In this document: piece after piece, positions 45,225 through 55,405 of the stretch
Layout of the letters: the number at the start of each line of letters is the position of its first letter
Numbering within the stretch: position 1 is the stretch's first letter
Assembly: GCF_000213805.1 (NCBI RefSeq)
Contig: NC_015556.1
Coordinates: 1,426,001 to 1,490,000 of the forward strand
Length of the DNA: 64,000 bases
Direction of reading: 5' to 3'
DNA from: Pseudomonas fulva 12-X
Lineage (GTDB): Bacteria; Pseudomonadota; Gammaproteobacteria; Pseudomonadales; Pseudomonadaceae
Position numbers and translations under genes: made by a program
Notes under the pieces: generated by a model
Told to the model about the DNA's origin: nothing
Database searches by the model: none
What the model saw: the letters and a program-made list of their open reading frames with translations, nothing else

Positions 45225-45827
45225 TTACAGGCCGTGCGCCTGTGGGTAGAGCTTGCGGTGCTGCTGATACAGATGCGCCTGCAGGCGCTCGCTGCTGTCT
45301 TCATCGAGCGCCAGTTCGTAGGCCAGCATGCCGTCGTCGGTGATGCGCACCAGGCTGCCCTGCAGGATCACCGGCTCGATGTCCTCGATATCCAGCCCCA
45401 GGCTGAAGCGCTCCGGCGGCGAGGCCTTGGCGGTTTGCACCACCAGCAGGCCGCTCAGCGAAAGCTCATGAATCACCAGGCTGCTTGGCTGGCCGTCGCG
45501 GCGCAATAACGGCTGCGGCGGGTTCAGTGGCAGGCGCCAGGCGCGGTGAAATGAACCTTCCTCGAAAATCTGTGGCACGCCCAGCTCCAGATGCGGTGTG
45601 TTCTGGGCATCGGTGACCAGGTGCGGTTTGAAGGTCAGGCGTTGATTGTCGATGTGCGCTTCGATGGTCAGCTGCTCCTTGGCGGCGCAACTGGCCAGCA
45701 GCTCAGCGGTCTGGCGTGCAGCATCGACCTGCAGAACCGGTTCGGGCTCGGCGGGGGTGGGGGCGCTTTCCGTAAGCTGTTGAATGAATTCCATTTCGAG
45801 CGGGGTTAACAGCGACGAGTCTTGCAT
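45225..45827 (-). CDS. PilZ-like protein with degenerate c-di-GMP motifs
   Basis: A 200-residue cytoplasmic protein. The C-terminal half ('HRAWRLPL' then 'VIHELSLSGLLVV', 'VRITDDGMLAYELAL') has a PilZ-like barrel pattern, preceded by a YcgR-like N-terminal part, but the RxxxR motif is not clear and [D/N]xSxxG reads E-L-S-L-S-G. c-di-GMP binding is therefore doubtful. ATG at 45827 is preferred to an upstream TTG. It lies 64 bases after the LOV gene on the same strand, so the two are probably one operon and may work together. Confidence 0.7.
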   Translation of the reverse strand: MQDSSLLTPLEMEFIQQLTESAPTPAEPEPVLQVDAARQTAELLASCAAKEQLTIEAHIDNQRLTFKPHLVTDAQNTPHLELGVPQIFEEGSFHRAWRLPLNPPQPLLRRDGQPSSLVIHELSLSGLLVVQTAKASPPERFSLGLDIEDIEPVILQGSLVRITDDGMLAYELALDEDSSERLQAHLYQQHRKLYPQAHGL

Positions 45828-45891
45828 GACTGCTTCTAAGCAAGGGAGAGTGGGGCTCCCTTGTGACAACTCGCAGCCTGTTTCGTTACCG

Positions 45892-46344
45892 CTAACGAGA
45901 ATTTTTCAGTGACGTCAGTTCGGCGCGCACCGCCGCCAGCTCGGCTTCGAGGTCTTTGACCCGTTGCTGATTGGCGACGTGTTCGCTGACATCCTTCTGG
46001 ATGCCGATGTAGTAGGTAAGCTGATCGGCTTCGTTGAATACCGGGGTGATCGACAGCTCATTCCAGAAGGTGCTGCCGTCCTTGCGGTAGTTGCGAATGA
46101 CCTCGCGGCAGGGCTGGCGACTGTGGATGGCCTTGCGGATCAGTTTCACGGCAGGCTGATCGCGATCGTCGCCCTGCAGGAATCGACAGTCCTGATAGAG
46201 GATTTCCTCGTTGCTGTAGCCGGTCAGGGCTTCGAAGGCCGGGTTGGCGTAAATGAGGATATGGTCCTCGCCTTCCTGTTCGGCGACCACGATCCCATCG
46301 TTCGAGGCCTCGACCACTCGTTGCAGCAAGTTGGCATTGATCAT
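45892..46344 (-). CDS. Short LOV blue-light photoreceptor
   Basis: A 150-residue protein made of one LOV/PAS domain (about 5-120) and a C-terminal helix ('VKDLEAELAAVRAELTSLK') suited to dimerisation. With ATG at 46344 the photoactive cysteine is Cys53 in 'YQDCRFLQGDDRDQ', the same number as in the P. putida short LOV protein PpSB1-LOV, which it closely resembles ('SNDGIVVAE', 'NYRKDGSTFWNELSITPV', 'YYIGIQKDVS'). It binds FMN and forms a cysteinyl adduct under blue light. With no output domain, it must signal through a partner, probably the adjacent LitR-like protein. Confidence 0.92.
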   Translation of the reverse strand: MINANLLQRVVEASNDGIVVAEQEGEDHILIYANPAFEALTGYSNEEILYQDCRFLQGDDRDQPAVKLIRKAIHSRQPCREVIRNYRKDGSTFWNELSITPVFNEADQLTYYIGIQKDVSEHVANQQRVKDLEAELAAVRAELTSLKNSR

Positions 46345-46468
46345 CACATGCGCCCCCTGTCGATTTTCGCCAGTTTACCAGAGGCGCCGCGGTTGCCGCC
46401 TGGCTGTGCACGGCAGGGCGCGGTGTGATGCGGCATAATGGCGCGCAGTTCTAATCGATGGAGTTTTC

Positions 46469-46936
46469 ATGAAAGTCGCGATTCTTTCCGGTTCGGTTTA
46501 CGGCACTGCTGAAGAGGTGGCCCGGCACGCCGAGTCGTTACTCAAACAGGCCGGTCTCGACGCCTGGCACAACCCGCGCGCCACCCTTGATGAGGTCAAG
46601 GCCTTTGCCCCGCAAGCGTTCTTGATAGTGACCTCGACCACTGGCATGGGCGAGCTGCCGGATAACCTGCAGCCGCTGTATCACCATATCCGCGATCAGC
46701 TGCCAGCCTGGAGCGGCCTGCCGGGTGGCGTGATCGCCCTGGGTGATTCCAGCTACGGCGATACCTACTGCGCCGGCGGTGAGCAGGCCCGTGAATTGTT
46801 CGGCGAACTGGGCGTTCGTGAAGTGCTGCCGATGCTACGTATTGATGCCAGTGAAAGCGTCACGCCGGAGCAGGATGCAGAGCCGTGGATCGGCGAATTT
46901 GTCGGGATGTTGCAGGAAAACGACCGTTTATCCTGA
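46469..46936 (+). CDS. Flavodoxin (MioC-like)
   Basis: A 155-residue flavodoxin. The phosphate loop is 'LSGSVYGTAEEVARHAES' and the isoalloxazine loops 'TSTTGMGELPDN' and 'LGDSSYGDTYCAGG'. Short-chain type like MioC and PA3435. It can carry electrons from Fpr. It is divergent from the LOV gene, 124 bases apart. ATG at 46469 with TGGAG upstream. Confidence 0.93.
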   Translation: MKVAILSGSVYGTAEEVARHAESLLKQAGLDAWHNPRATLDEVKAFAPQAFLIVTSTTGMGELPDNLQPLYHHIRDQLPAWSGLPGGVIALGDSSYGDTYCAGGEQARELFGELGVREVLPMLRIDASESVTPEQDAEPWIGEFVGMLQENDRLS

Positions 46937-47039
46937 TTTACGAACGTTGTCGAACCGCGGCCAGTCGGGTGTAGGGAGCGTTCGCTTTCATTGAAGAAAG
47001 CGGATGAGCTTCCCACCAACTGGATGAAAGGTGACGACA

Positions 47040-47423
47040 ATGAACAAGATGAAAATTCCTGCCCTCGTACTCAGCGGCCTGCTGGCCGGTGCCGTTCTGC
47101 CTGCCATTGCGGACTCCAGCGCGCCGGCGCCGGGCACTACTACGCCGCAGCCATCCACCACTCCGGGGGCACCGCCCACCGATAATGGCATGATGACCCC
47201 GGGCACTCCGGCGCCGGGCACCGATGGCACCAGCACCACCCCGGGCACCGGAACGGGTACCGGCAATGGCACGGGCGCTGGTTCCGACCCGATGCCAGGT
47301 GGCACCGGTACCAACGGTGGCGGCACCGGCGGTTCGGGCACCGGGACAGGTACTGGCACCGGCACCGGCGGCACCGGTGGTAGTGGCGGTGCAGGTGGCA
47401 CTGGCGGCGGCGCCAGCCAGTAA
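47040..47423 (+). CDS. Exported low-complexity Gly/Thr/Pro protein
   Basis: A 127-residue protein with a clean signal peptide ('MKIPALVLSGLLAGAVLPAIA'). The mature part is only Pro/Thr/Ser then Gly/Thr repeats (TGTG, GTGG units from about residue 65 on), with no cysteine and no charged residues except three Asp. AAGGTGA precedes ATG at 47040; coding is supported by signal peptide, ribosome site and absence of stops. No known family is recognised. It may be an unstructured cell-surface or periplasmic filler protein. Confidence 0.7.
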   Translation: MNKMKIPALVLSGLLAGAVLPAIADSSAPAPGTTTPQPSTTPGAPPTDNGMMTPGTPAPGTDGTSTTPGTGTGTGNGTGAGSDPMPGGTGTNGGGTGGSGTGTGTGTGTGGTGGSGGAGGTGGGASQ

Positions 47424-47480
47424 GCGCTGATCGGGTATGGGTGTTTCTGCCTGTAGCGGCTGGAAGCACCCGCCCACTCG

Positions 47481-49013
<1,533 letters not shown>

Positions 49014-49184
49014 GACGAGCCGGGCGAGGGGATAACGGTGGCGCAGTATGCCCGGTATGCGCCGGCGCTGTTAACCGCTGTGGATCGTTAATCTGAGCGT
49101 AACGTTACGCCGCCGGGCTTGATTGATGGGCTGCGTCCGGACTCCTAAGGTGCCTGCACGACAGCGGAACTCGTGGAGTCTTCA

Positions 49185-50852
49185 ATGACAACAACAATCT
49201 CCCCACCGCCGCAGTGGTCGCGCCGTCGCGCCGAAAAAGCGCGGCGACTCGACCAGGTGCGTCACCTCGCCGATGGCGTGATCCTGCCGGGCGACAAGAT
49301 AGTCGCCGCGCTCGAAGCGTTGATCGCGCCCGGCGATCGCGTGGTGCTGGAAGGCAACAACCAGAAGCAGGCGGACTTTCTCTCCCGCTCGCTGGCCAAG
49401 GCCGATCCGGCCCGTTTGCACGATCTGCACATGATCATGCCCAGCGTCAGCCGCGTCGAGCACTTGGATCTGTTCGAGCACGGTATCGCCCGCAAGCTCG
49501 ACTTCTCCTTCGCCGGGCCGCAAAGCCTGCGCATCGGCCAACTGCTCGAAGACGGACTGCTGGAAGTCGGCGCCATCCACACCTACATCGAACTCTACTC
49601 GCGCCTTTTGGTGGACCTGATCCCCAACGTCGCGCTTGTCGCCGGCTTCCAGGCCGACCGCCACGGCAACATCTACACCGGCCCGAGTACCGAGGACACC
49701 CCGGCACTGGTCGAGCCGACCGCGTTCAGTGACGGCATCGTGATCTTCCAGGTCAACGAGATCGTCGACGAGCTGCCGCGCGTGGACATCCCGGCGTCCT
49801 GGGTCGACTTCGTGGTGGTGGCCGACAAGCCCTTCTACATCGAGCCGCTGTTCACCCGCGACCCGCGCCATATCAAGCCGGTGCACGTGCTGATGGCAAT
49901 GATGGCGATCCGCGGCATCTACGAAAAACATAATGTGCAGTCGCTCAACCATGGCATCGGCTTCAACACCGCGGCCATCGAGCTGATCCTGCCGACCTAC
50001 GGCGAATCCCTGGGCTTGAAGGGCAAGATCTGCCGCAACTGGACGCTCAACCCGCACCCGACGCTGATCCCGGCCATCGAGACCGGCTGGGTGGAAAGTG
50101 TGCACTGCTTCGGCACCGAACTGGGCATGGAAGGCTATATCGCCCAGCGCCCGGACGTGTTCTTCACCGGCCGCGATGGCTCGATGCGCTCCAACCGCAT
50201 GATGTGCCAACTGGCCGGGCAGTACGCGGTCGATCTGTTTATCGGCGCCACGCTGCAAGTGGACGGCGATGGTCATTCTTCGACCGTTACCCGTGGCCGC
50301 CTGGCCGGCTTCGGCGGCGCGCCGAACATGGGGCACGACCCGCGCGGTCGGCGCCACAGCACACCGGCCTGGCTGGACATGGCCACGCCTGGCGGCGAAA
50401 GCCCGGTGACCCTGCTCGAGCGCGGCAAGAAGCTGGTGGTGCAGATGGTCGAGACCTTCCAGGAGGGCGGCAAGCCCACCTTCGTCGAGCGACTGGATGC
50501 AGTGGATGTGGCGAAGAAGGCCGGCATGCCGCTGGCACCGATCATGATCTACGGCGACGACGTTACCCACCTGCTCACCGAAGAAGGTATCGCTTACCTG
50601 TACAAGGCGCGCTCGCTGGAAGAACGCCAGGCGATGATTGCCGCCGTGGCCGGCGTCACCGCCATCGGCCTGCGCCACGACCCGAAAGAAACCGCGCGCA
50701 TGCGCCGCGAAGGGCTGATCGCCCTGCCCGAAGACCTTGGCATCCGCCGCACCGATGCCAGCCGCGAACTGCTCGCCGCCAAGAGCATCGCCGAGCTGGT
50801 CGAGTGGTCGGGCGGCCTGTACAACCCGCCCGCCAAGTTCAGGAGCTGGTGA
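49185..50852 (+). CDS. mdcA: Malonate decarboxylase alpha subunit (acetyl-S-ACP:malonate ACP transferase)
   Basis: A 555-residue MdcA that exchanges acetyl for malonyl on the carrier protein. Landmarks are '[19 protein letters not shown]', '[20 protein letters not shown]' and '[16 protein letters not shown]' split along 20-290. First gene of the mdc operon. ATG at 49185 is chosen; an in-frame GTG four codons earlier is possible. The first codons contain a perfect AACAACAA motif. Its stop overlaps the mdcB start by one base. Confidence 0.96.
   Translation: MTTTISPPPQWSRRRAEKARRLDQVRHLADGVILPGDKIVAALEALIAPGDRVVLEGNNQKQADFLSRSLAKADPARLHDLHMIMPSVSRVEHLDLFEHGIARKLDFSFAGPQSLRIGQLLEDGLLEVGAIHTYIELYSRLLVDLIPNVALVAGFQADRHGNIYTGPSTEDTPALVEPTAFSDGIVIFQVNEIVDELPRVDIPASWVDFVVVADKPFYIEPLFTRDPRHIKPVHVLMAMMAIRGIYEKHNVQSLNHGIGFNTAAIELILPTYGESLGLKGKICRNWTLNPHPTLIPAIETGWVESVHCFGTELGMEGYIAQRPDVFFTGRDGSMRSNRMMCQLAGQYAVDLFIGATLQVDGDGHSSTVTRGRLAGFGGAPNMGHDPRGRRHSTPAWLDMATPGGESPVTLLERGKKLVVQMVETFQEGGKPTFVERLDAVDVAKKAGMPLAPIMIYGDDVTHLLTEEGIAYLYKARSLEERQAMIAAVAGVTAIGLRHDPKETARMRREGLIALPEDLGIRRTDASRELLAAKSIAELVEWSGGLYNPPAKFRSW
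49190..49197 (+). promoter_or_regulatory. Hfq/Crc (CA) motif at the mdcA start
   Basis: AACAACAA fits AAnAAnAA exactly and lies in codons 2-5 of mdcA. In Pseudomonas, Hfq with Crc binds such sequences at translation starts of catabolic genes and blocks ribosomes when preferred carbon sources are present. Confidence 0.7.
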
Positions 50853-51730
50853 TGAATGCACTCACTGCAATTCAGCCCCAGCTCTCGCTGAGCGATTGGC
50901 TGGCCGACCTGGCCGTCGAGGCGCTTATCGACGAGGCCGACCTGTCGCCCAAGCCTGGGCTGGTCGACCGACGTGGCAGCGGCGCGCACACCGATTTGCA
51001 CCTGGGCCTGATGCACGCCTCGGCGCTGGCCCTGTGGCCCAGCTTCAAGGCCATGGCCGAGGCGGCGCGGCAAGGCGGCGAGATCGACGTATACCTGCGT
51101 GAGGCGGTCGGTCGTATCGGCCGCGAAGGCGAAGAGGAGATGCTGCGCGTGACCGGCGGCGTCAACACCCACCGTGGTGCGATCTGGGCGCTTGGCCTGC
51201 TCAGCGCCGCGGCTGCACTTGATACCAGCGCCCTGGCGCCAGCCCAGGTTGCGCTGCGCGCCGCCCGCCTTGCCCTGCTCAGCGACCGCGCCGCGCCCGT
51301 GCCGGGCGACAGTCATGGTGCTCAGGTCTGCCGTTTGTACGGCGTGCATGGCGCCCGTGAGGAAGCGCAGCTTGGCTTCCCGGCGGTGATCCAGCAGGCG
51401 CTGCCGCAACTGGCGCGCAGCCGCGCCGCCGGGGCAGGGGAGCAGAACGCCCGCCTCGATGCGCTGCTGGCGATCATGACTCAACTGGCCGACACCTGCG
51501 TGCTCTACCGCGCCGGCATGGCCGGGCTGACCCACATGCAGAGCGGCGCCCGCGCGGTACTCGCCGCCGGCGGTTGCGCCAGCCTCGATGGGCGCCGCTG
51601 CCTGCGTGATCTTGAGCGCGACATGCTGCACCTGCGTGCCTCGCCTGGCGGCGCTGCCGATCTGCTCGCCGCCACCCTGTTCCTCGACCGCCTGCAGCAT
51701 GGCCTGCCGGCGCAGCTTGGGAGTCTGTGA
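50852..51730 (+). CDS. mdcB: Triphosphoribosyl-dephospho-CoA synthase of malonate decarboxylase
   Basis: A 292-residue CitG/MdcB-type enzyme that makes the prosthetic-group precursor from dephospho-CoA and ATP. '[20 protein letters not shown]' is the family signature, then '[16 protein letters not shown]' and '[13 protein letters not shown]'. One-base overlap with mdcA (TGATG). Start ATG at 50852. Confidence 0.95.
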   Translation: MNALTAIQPQLSLSDWLADLAVEALIDEADLSPKPGLVDRRGSGAHTDLHLGLMHASALALWPSFKAMAEAARQGGEIDVYLREAVGRIGREGEEEMLRVTGGVNTHRGAIWALGLLSAAAALDTSALAPAQVALRAARLALLSDRAAPVPGDSHGAQVCRLYGVHGAREEAQLGFPAVIQQALPQLARSRAAGAGEQNARLDALLAIMTQLADTCVLYRAGMAGLTHMQSGARAVLAAGGCASLDGRRCLRDLERDMLHLRASPGGAADLLAATLFLDRLQHGLPAQLGSL

Positions 51731-51731
51731 A

Positions 51732-52031
51732 ATGGAAACCCTGTCTTTTCGATTTTCCGCCGGCCAACCGGCTCAGGGCCGCGCGCTGGTGGGTTGTGTC
51801 GGTTCCGGCGATCTGGAAGTGATGCTCGAACCCGGTCAGGCCGGCACCCTGGCCATTGAAGTGGTCACCTCGGTCAATGGAAGCGCGCCACGTTGGCAAC
51901 TGCTGTTCGAGCGCATGTTTCGCGAGCAGCAACTGCCCGCACTGAACATCGCCATTCATGATTTCGGCGCCACGCCCGGCGTGGTGCGCCTGCGTCTGGA
52001 ACAGGGCCTGGAGGAACTTAGCCATGGCTGA
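51732..52031 (+). CDS. mdcC: Malonate decarboxylase acyl carrier protein (delta subunit)
   Basis: A 99-residue carrier protein. Ser25 in 'GCVGSGDLEVML' is the expected attachment residue for the triphosphoribosyl-dephospho-CoA group, made by MdcB and attached by MdcG. One base separates it from the mdcB stop; its end overlaps mdcD by eight bases. Confidence 0.94.
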   Translation: METLSFRFSAGQPAQGRALVGCVGSGDLEVMLEPGQAGTLAIEVVTSVNGSAPRWQLLFERMFREQQLPALNIAIHDFGATPGVVRLRLEQGLEELSHG

Positions 52032-52875
52032 TCAGAACATCCAGCGCCTCTTGGCGCAGCGAAGTTTTACCGAACTCGGTGCCCGCGAGCGGGCCCGGGC
52101 ATTGCTCGATGCCGGCAGCTTTCGCGAGTTGCTCGACCCCTTCGCTCGGCTGATGTCGCCCTGGCTGCCCAAGCAGGGCATCGTGCCCCAGGCCGATGAC
52201 GGCGTGGTGGTGGCCAAGGGGCTGATCGATGGCCAGCCAGCGGTGGTGATCGCCATCGAAGGGGTTTTCCAGGGTGGTAGCCTCGGCGAGGTGGGCGGCG
52301 CGAAGATCGCAGGCAGCCTGGAGCTGGCCGCCGAAGACAACCGCAATGGCACGCCGACCCGCGCCGTGCTGCTGCTGGAAACCGGCGGCGTGCGCCTGCA
52401 GGAAGCCAACCTGGGCCTGGCGGCCATCGCCGAGATCCAGGCTGCCATCGTCGAGCTGCGCCAGTATCAGCCGGTGATCGGCCTGGTTGCTGGTCCAGTT
52501 GGCTGCTTTGGCGGCATGTCCATCGCCGCCGGGTTGTGCAGCTACCTGCTGGTGACCCGCGAGGCGCGCCTGGGGCTCAACGGCCCGCAGGTGATCGAGC
52601 AGGAAGCCGGGATCGATGAATACGACTCGCGCGACCGCCCCTTTATCTGGAGTCTGACCGGCGGCGAGCAGCGCCACGCCAGCGGCCTGGTCGACGGCTA
52701 CGTGAGTGATGACGTTGGGGCCATTCGCAGCGAGCTGCATGGACTGTTCGCCAAGGGCAGACCTGAGCTTGAGCGCAGCCGTCGCCATGCCTGGTTCCTC
52801 GAGCGCCTGCGTGACGTCGACACCTCGGTCCAGGCCGATGCCGCTGCAGTGCGCAGCGCCTACCAGGGAGCATGA
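52024..52875 (+). CDS. mdcD: Malonate decarboxylase beta subunit
   Basis: A 283-residue carboxyltransferase-like subunit which with MdcE decarboxylates malonyl-S-ACP. Crotonase-type core 'AVLLLETGGVRLQEANLGLA' and oxyanion Gly run 'GPVGCFGGMSIAAGLCSYL' are visible. Overlaps mdcC by eight and mdcE by four bases, so the stoichiometric subunits are translationally coupled. Confidence 0.95.
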   Translation: MADQNIQRLLAQRSFTELGARERARALLDAGSFRELLDPFARLMSPWLPKQGIVPQADDGVVVAKGLIDGQPAVVIAIEGVFQGGSLGEVGGAKIAGSLELAAEDNRNGTPTRAVLLLETGGVRLQEANLGLAAIAEIQAAIVELRQYQPVIGLVAGPVGCFGGMSIAAGLCSYLLVTREARLGLNGPQVIEQEAGIDEYDSRDRPFIWSLTGGEQRHASGLVDGYVSDDVGAIRSELHGLFAKGRPELERSRRHAWFLERLRDVDTSVQADAAAVRSAYQGA

Positions 52876-53684
52876 ACATGACCACTGCACAGGAAAAACG
52901 CGGCCTGCACTGGTTCAACGCCTTGGCCGGCAATGCTCAGTCGATCCCTGGGCTGCCCGCTTCGCTGCGAGTGGCCGATGGCGAACTGGCCGGCCAGGCG
53001 GTCCGCTATCTGGCCGTGATCGCCGATGCCAACAATCCATTCCCCCGTGCCCGCAACGGCGAGGTCGGTCTGCTCGAAGGTTGGGGTTTGGCCCAGGCTG
53101 TGGATGACGCCATCGAGGCGGATCGCGACAAGGCGCACAAGCGCGCGCTGATCGCCATCGTCGACGTGCCGAGCCAGGCCTACGGGCGCCGCGAGGAAGC
53201 CTATGGCATCCATCAGGCGCTGGCCGGCGCGGTGGACGCCTATGCCCGTGCCCGTCTGGCCGGCCATGGGGTGATCGGTTTGCTGGTCGGCAAGGCCATG
53301 TCCGGCGCGTTCCTCGCCCACGGCTACCAGGCCAACCGCCTGATCGCCCTGCGCGACGCCGGGGTGATGGTGCACGCCATGGGCAAGGCCGCCGCCGCAC
53401 GCATCACCCTGCGCAGCGTCGATGAGCTGGAGGCGCTCGCCGCCAGCGTGCCGCCGATGGCCTATGACCTGGATAACTACGCCTCGCTTGGCTTGCTGTC
53501 GGAGGTGCTCGATGTGCAGCAGGCCGCGCAGCCGACGGCGGCTGACGTTGCAGGTGTGAAGGATGCTCTAGGTCGGGCCCTGGCCGATATCGCCGAGGCG
53601 CCGCGTGATCTGCGTAGCCGCCTGGGCGCTGCCAATCGTTCGGCTTCAACGCAGGTGCGTGAGGCGCTGCGCGCGCAGTGGTGA
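52872..53684 (+). CDS. mdcE: Malonate decarboxylase gamma subunit
   Basis: A 270-residue second carboxyltransferase-like subunit. 'VDVPSQAYGRREEAYGIHQA' and 'LVGKAMSGAFLAHGYQANR' are typical. It starts in an ATGA overlap with mdcD; a second ATG two codons on is possible. A 77-base gap with a hairpin repeat follows, the only large gap in the mdc gene run. Confidence 0.95.
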   Translation: MNMTTAQEKRGLHWFNALAGNAQSIPGLPASLRVADGELAGQAVRYLAVIADANNPFPRARNGEVGLLEGWGLAQAVDDAIEADRDKAHKRALIAIVDVPSQAYGRREEAYGIHQALAGAVDAYARARLAGHGVIGLLVGKAMSGAFLAHGYQANRLIALRDAGVMVHAMGKAAAARITLRSVDELEALAASVPPMAYDLDNYASLGLLSEVLDVQQAAQPTAADVAGVKDALGRALADIAEAPRDLRSRLGAANRSASTQVREALRAQW

Positions 53685-53687
53685 CAG

Positions 53688-53749
53688 GTAGGGCGGGCGC
53701 AGCTCGCCAATGCTGAATGAAGCGAAATGGTGGGTTGCACCCACCCTAC
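53688..53749. repeat. GTAGG-type hairpin inside the mdc operon
   Basis: GTAGGGCGGGCGCAGC at the left and GGTGGGTTGCACCCACCCTAC type sequence at the right form an imperfect inverted repeat, with GGTGGGTTGCACCCACC itself a hairpin. Same family as 13772-13820 and 63151-63268. It lies between mdcE and mdcG and may reduce distal expression. Confidence 0.7.
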
Positions 53750-53761
53750 GGAGAGACCGCG

Positions 53762-54397
53762 ATGCGTCCGACACCCCGACCACATGATCTGCTCTGGGGC
53801 CTGCTTCCTACGCAGTTGCCGCAGGAGGCGCCGGCCTGGGCCCGCGCCGCCCTGGGTGAGCATGTGCCGGTGGTGGTGCGCCGTGCTCCCGCTGAGCCCG
53901 GCTGGGTGGCGGTGGGGATACGTGGTGCCGCGCGTGAACAGCGGCATGCCACTTGGATGCGCCTGAGCGAGATCAGCCAGATGATCAATCCCGAAGCGGT
54001 TGCCCGCGCCGGTCTCTGGCGCAACCACGCGCAGCCACACTGGCCGGCGTTGCGTGCCCTGAGCGACTTGGCGCCGCGTCTCGATGACCTCGGCCTGGCT
54101 TGGGGCGTGACCGGCAGCCTGGGTTTCGAACTGGCCAGCGGCATCGTCGCCGCGCATGCGAACAGCGATCTCGACTTGCTGCTGCGCGTGCCCGAGCCGG
54201 TTTCTCGGGCGGTGGCACGGACATTGTGCGGCCTACTGGCCGATGCACCGGGGCGTATCGACCTGCAACTGGAAACACCCCATGGCGCCGTGGCGCTGCG
54301 CGAATGGGCCGGCGACTCACCGCGCGTCTTGCTGAAAACCCAGGAGGGTCCGCTGCTGGTCAGTGACCCTTGGCAGCCACGGCAGGTGGCGGCATGA
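53762..54397 (+). CDS. mdcG: Phosphoribosyl-dephospho-CoA transferase
   Basis: A 211-residue nucleotidyltransferase that attaches the prosthetic group to MdcC. 'PRPHDLLWG' is the family opening, 'GVTGSLGFELASG' and 'NSDLDLLLRVPE' hold the catalytic Asp pair. ATG at 53762. Ends in an ATGA overlap with mdcH. Confidence 0.94.
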   Translation: MRPTPRPHDLLWGLLPTQLPQEAPAWARAALGEHVPVVVRRAPAEPGWVAVGIRGAAREQRHATWMRLSEISQMINPEAVARAGLWRNHAQPHWPALRALSDLAPRLDDLGLAWGVTGSLGFELASGIVAAHANSDLDLLLRVPEPVSRAVARTLCGLLADAPGRIDLQLETPHGAVALREWAGDSPRVLLKTQEGPLLVSDPWQPRQVAA

Positions 54398-55329
54398 GTA
54401 CGCTGTGGGCTTTCCCAGGCCAGGGTGCCCAGCAGCCCGGCATGCTGCACAGCTTCCCGGCTGATCCCATCGTTGGCGCGTGCCTCGCCGAGTCCGAGGC
54501 AGTGCTCGGCCAGCGCCTTGCCGAGCTGGATTCTGCCGAGGCGTTGCAAAGCACCCGTGCCGTCCAGCTGTGCCTGCTGATTGCCGGGGTGGCGGGAGCG
54601 CGGCTGTTGAAAGCCCGTGGCCTGGCGCCCGACTACGTCGCAGGACTTTCCATCGGTGCCTATGCCGCTGCCGTGGTAGCCGATGCACTGAGTTTTGCCG
54701 ATGCGCTGCGGCTGGTCGCCCTGCGCGGCGAGTTGATGCAGCAGGCCTATCCCCAGGGTTACGGCATGACGGCAATTGTCGGTCTTGACCTGAATACCCT
54801 GGAACCCTTGCTGGCCGAGGTGAATGGCCCGCAGTCGCCCGTGTTCCTGGCCAACATCAATGCCGAAAATCAGGTGGTGATCGCCGGTAGCCAGAGCGCC
54901 ATGAAGGCCGTCGGGGAGCGCGCCCGGGCCGTTGGAGCAGGGGCAGTGAAGCCTCTGGCGGTCAGCGTGCCCTCGCATTGCGTGCTGCTCGCCGAGCCCG
55001 CCGCAAGGCTAGGCGAAGCGTTCGCCAATGTCACCATGTGCCGTCCCGCAGTGCGCTATCTGAGCGGCAGCACCGCGCGGCTGTTGAGCGACCCCGAGGC
55101 ACTGCGTGACGACCTGGCCAACAACATGTGCCGCGTGGTGGATTGGGCCGGTGTGTTGCAGACAGCGTTCGAGCGGGGCGTGCGGCTGCACCTCGAACTG
55201 CCGCCCGGTAGCGTGCTGAGCGGTCTGGCGCGGCGCGTGTTCGAGCCGGCAATGGTCGTCGCCTTTCAGGGCGCGCGCCTGGATACCCTGGAGGCGCTGC
55301 TGCGCCAGGAGGTGAGCCAGAGCCGATAA
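54394..55329 (+). CDS. mdcH: Malonate decarboxylase epsilon subunit (malonyl-CoA:ACP transacylase)
   Basis: A 311-residue FabD-like enzyme that primes MdcC with malonyl. 'AFPGQGAQQPGM' opens the domain, the nucleophile is in 'GLSIGAYAAAVVA' (GxSxG), and the catalytic His in 'VSVPSHCVLL'. ATG at 54394 overlaps mdcG by four bases. Confidence 0.94.
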   Translation: MSTLWAFPGQGAQQPGMLHSFPADPIVGACLAESEAVLGQRLAELDSAEALQSTRAVQLCLLIAGVAGARLLKARGLAPDYVAGLSIGAYAAAVVADALSFADALRLVALRGELMQQAYPQGYGMTAIVGLDLNTLEPLLAEVNGPQSPVFLANINAENQVVIAGSQSAMKAVGERARAVGAGAVKPLAVSVPSHCVLLAEPAARLGEAFANVTMCRPAVRYLSGSTARLLSDPEALRDDLANNMCRVVDWAGVLQTAFERGVRLHLELPPGSVLSGLARRVFEPAMVVAFQGARLDTLEALLRQEVSQSR

Positions 55330-55342
55330 CAAACGTCCGATT

Positions 55343-55405
55343 GCCGAAGCACAAGAACAATAACTTCGATGCGTCACGAGGATAAGAACAATGATCACCT
55401 ACCGA
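55343..55405 (+). promoter_or_regulatory. Leader with two Hfq/Crc motifs, homologous to the madL leader
   Basis: This 63-base stretch aligns with 57127-57190 over GAAGCACAA, AACAA, ACTTCGA, ACGAGGA, AACAATGATCA with small gaps. It has AAGAACAA at 55353-55360 and again at 55384-55391, both perfect AAnAAnAA; the second abuts an ATG at 55391. In the other copy the matching ATG is the madL start, so this copy looks like a duplicated madL leader now placed before matC. Confidence 0.7.

Noticed and set aside
47200..47423. GT-rich direct repeats as a CRISPR or minisatellite
   Set aside because: Units are irregular 3-9 base GGC/ACC steps that encode a Gly/Thr tail after a signal peptide; there are no constant repeats with unique spacers.
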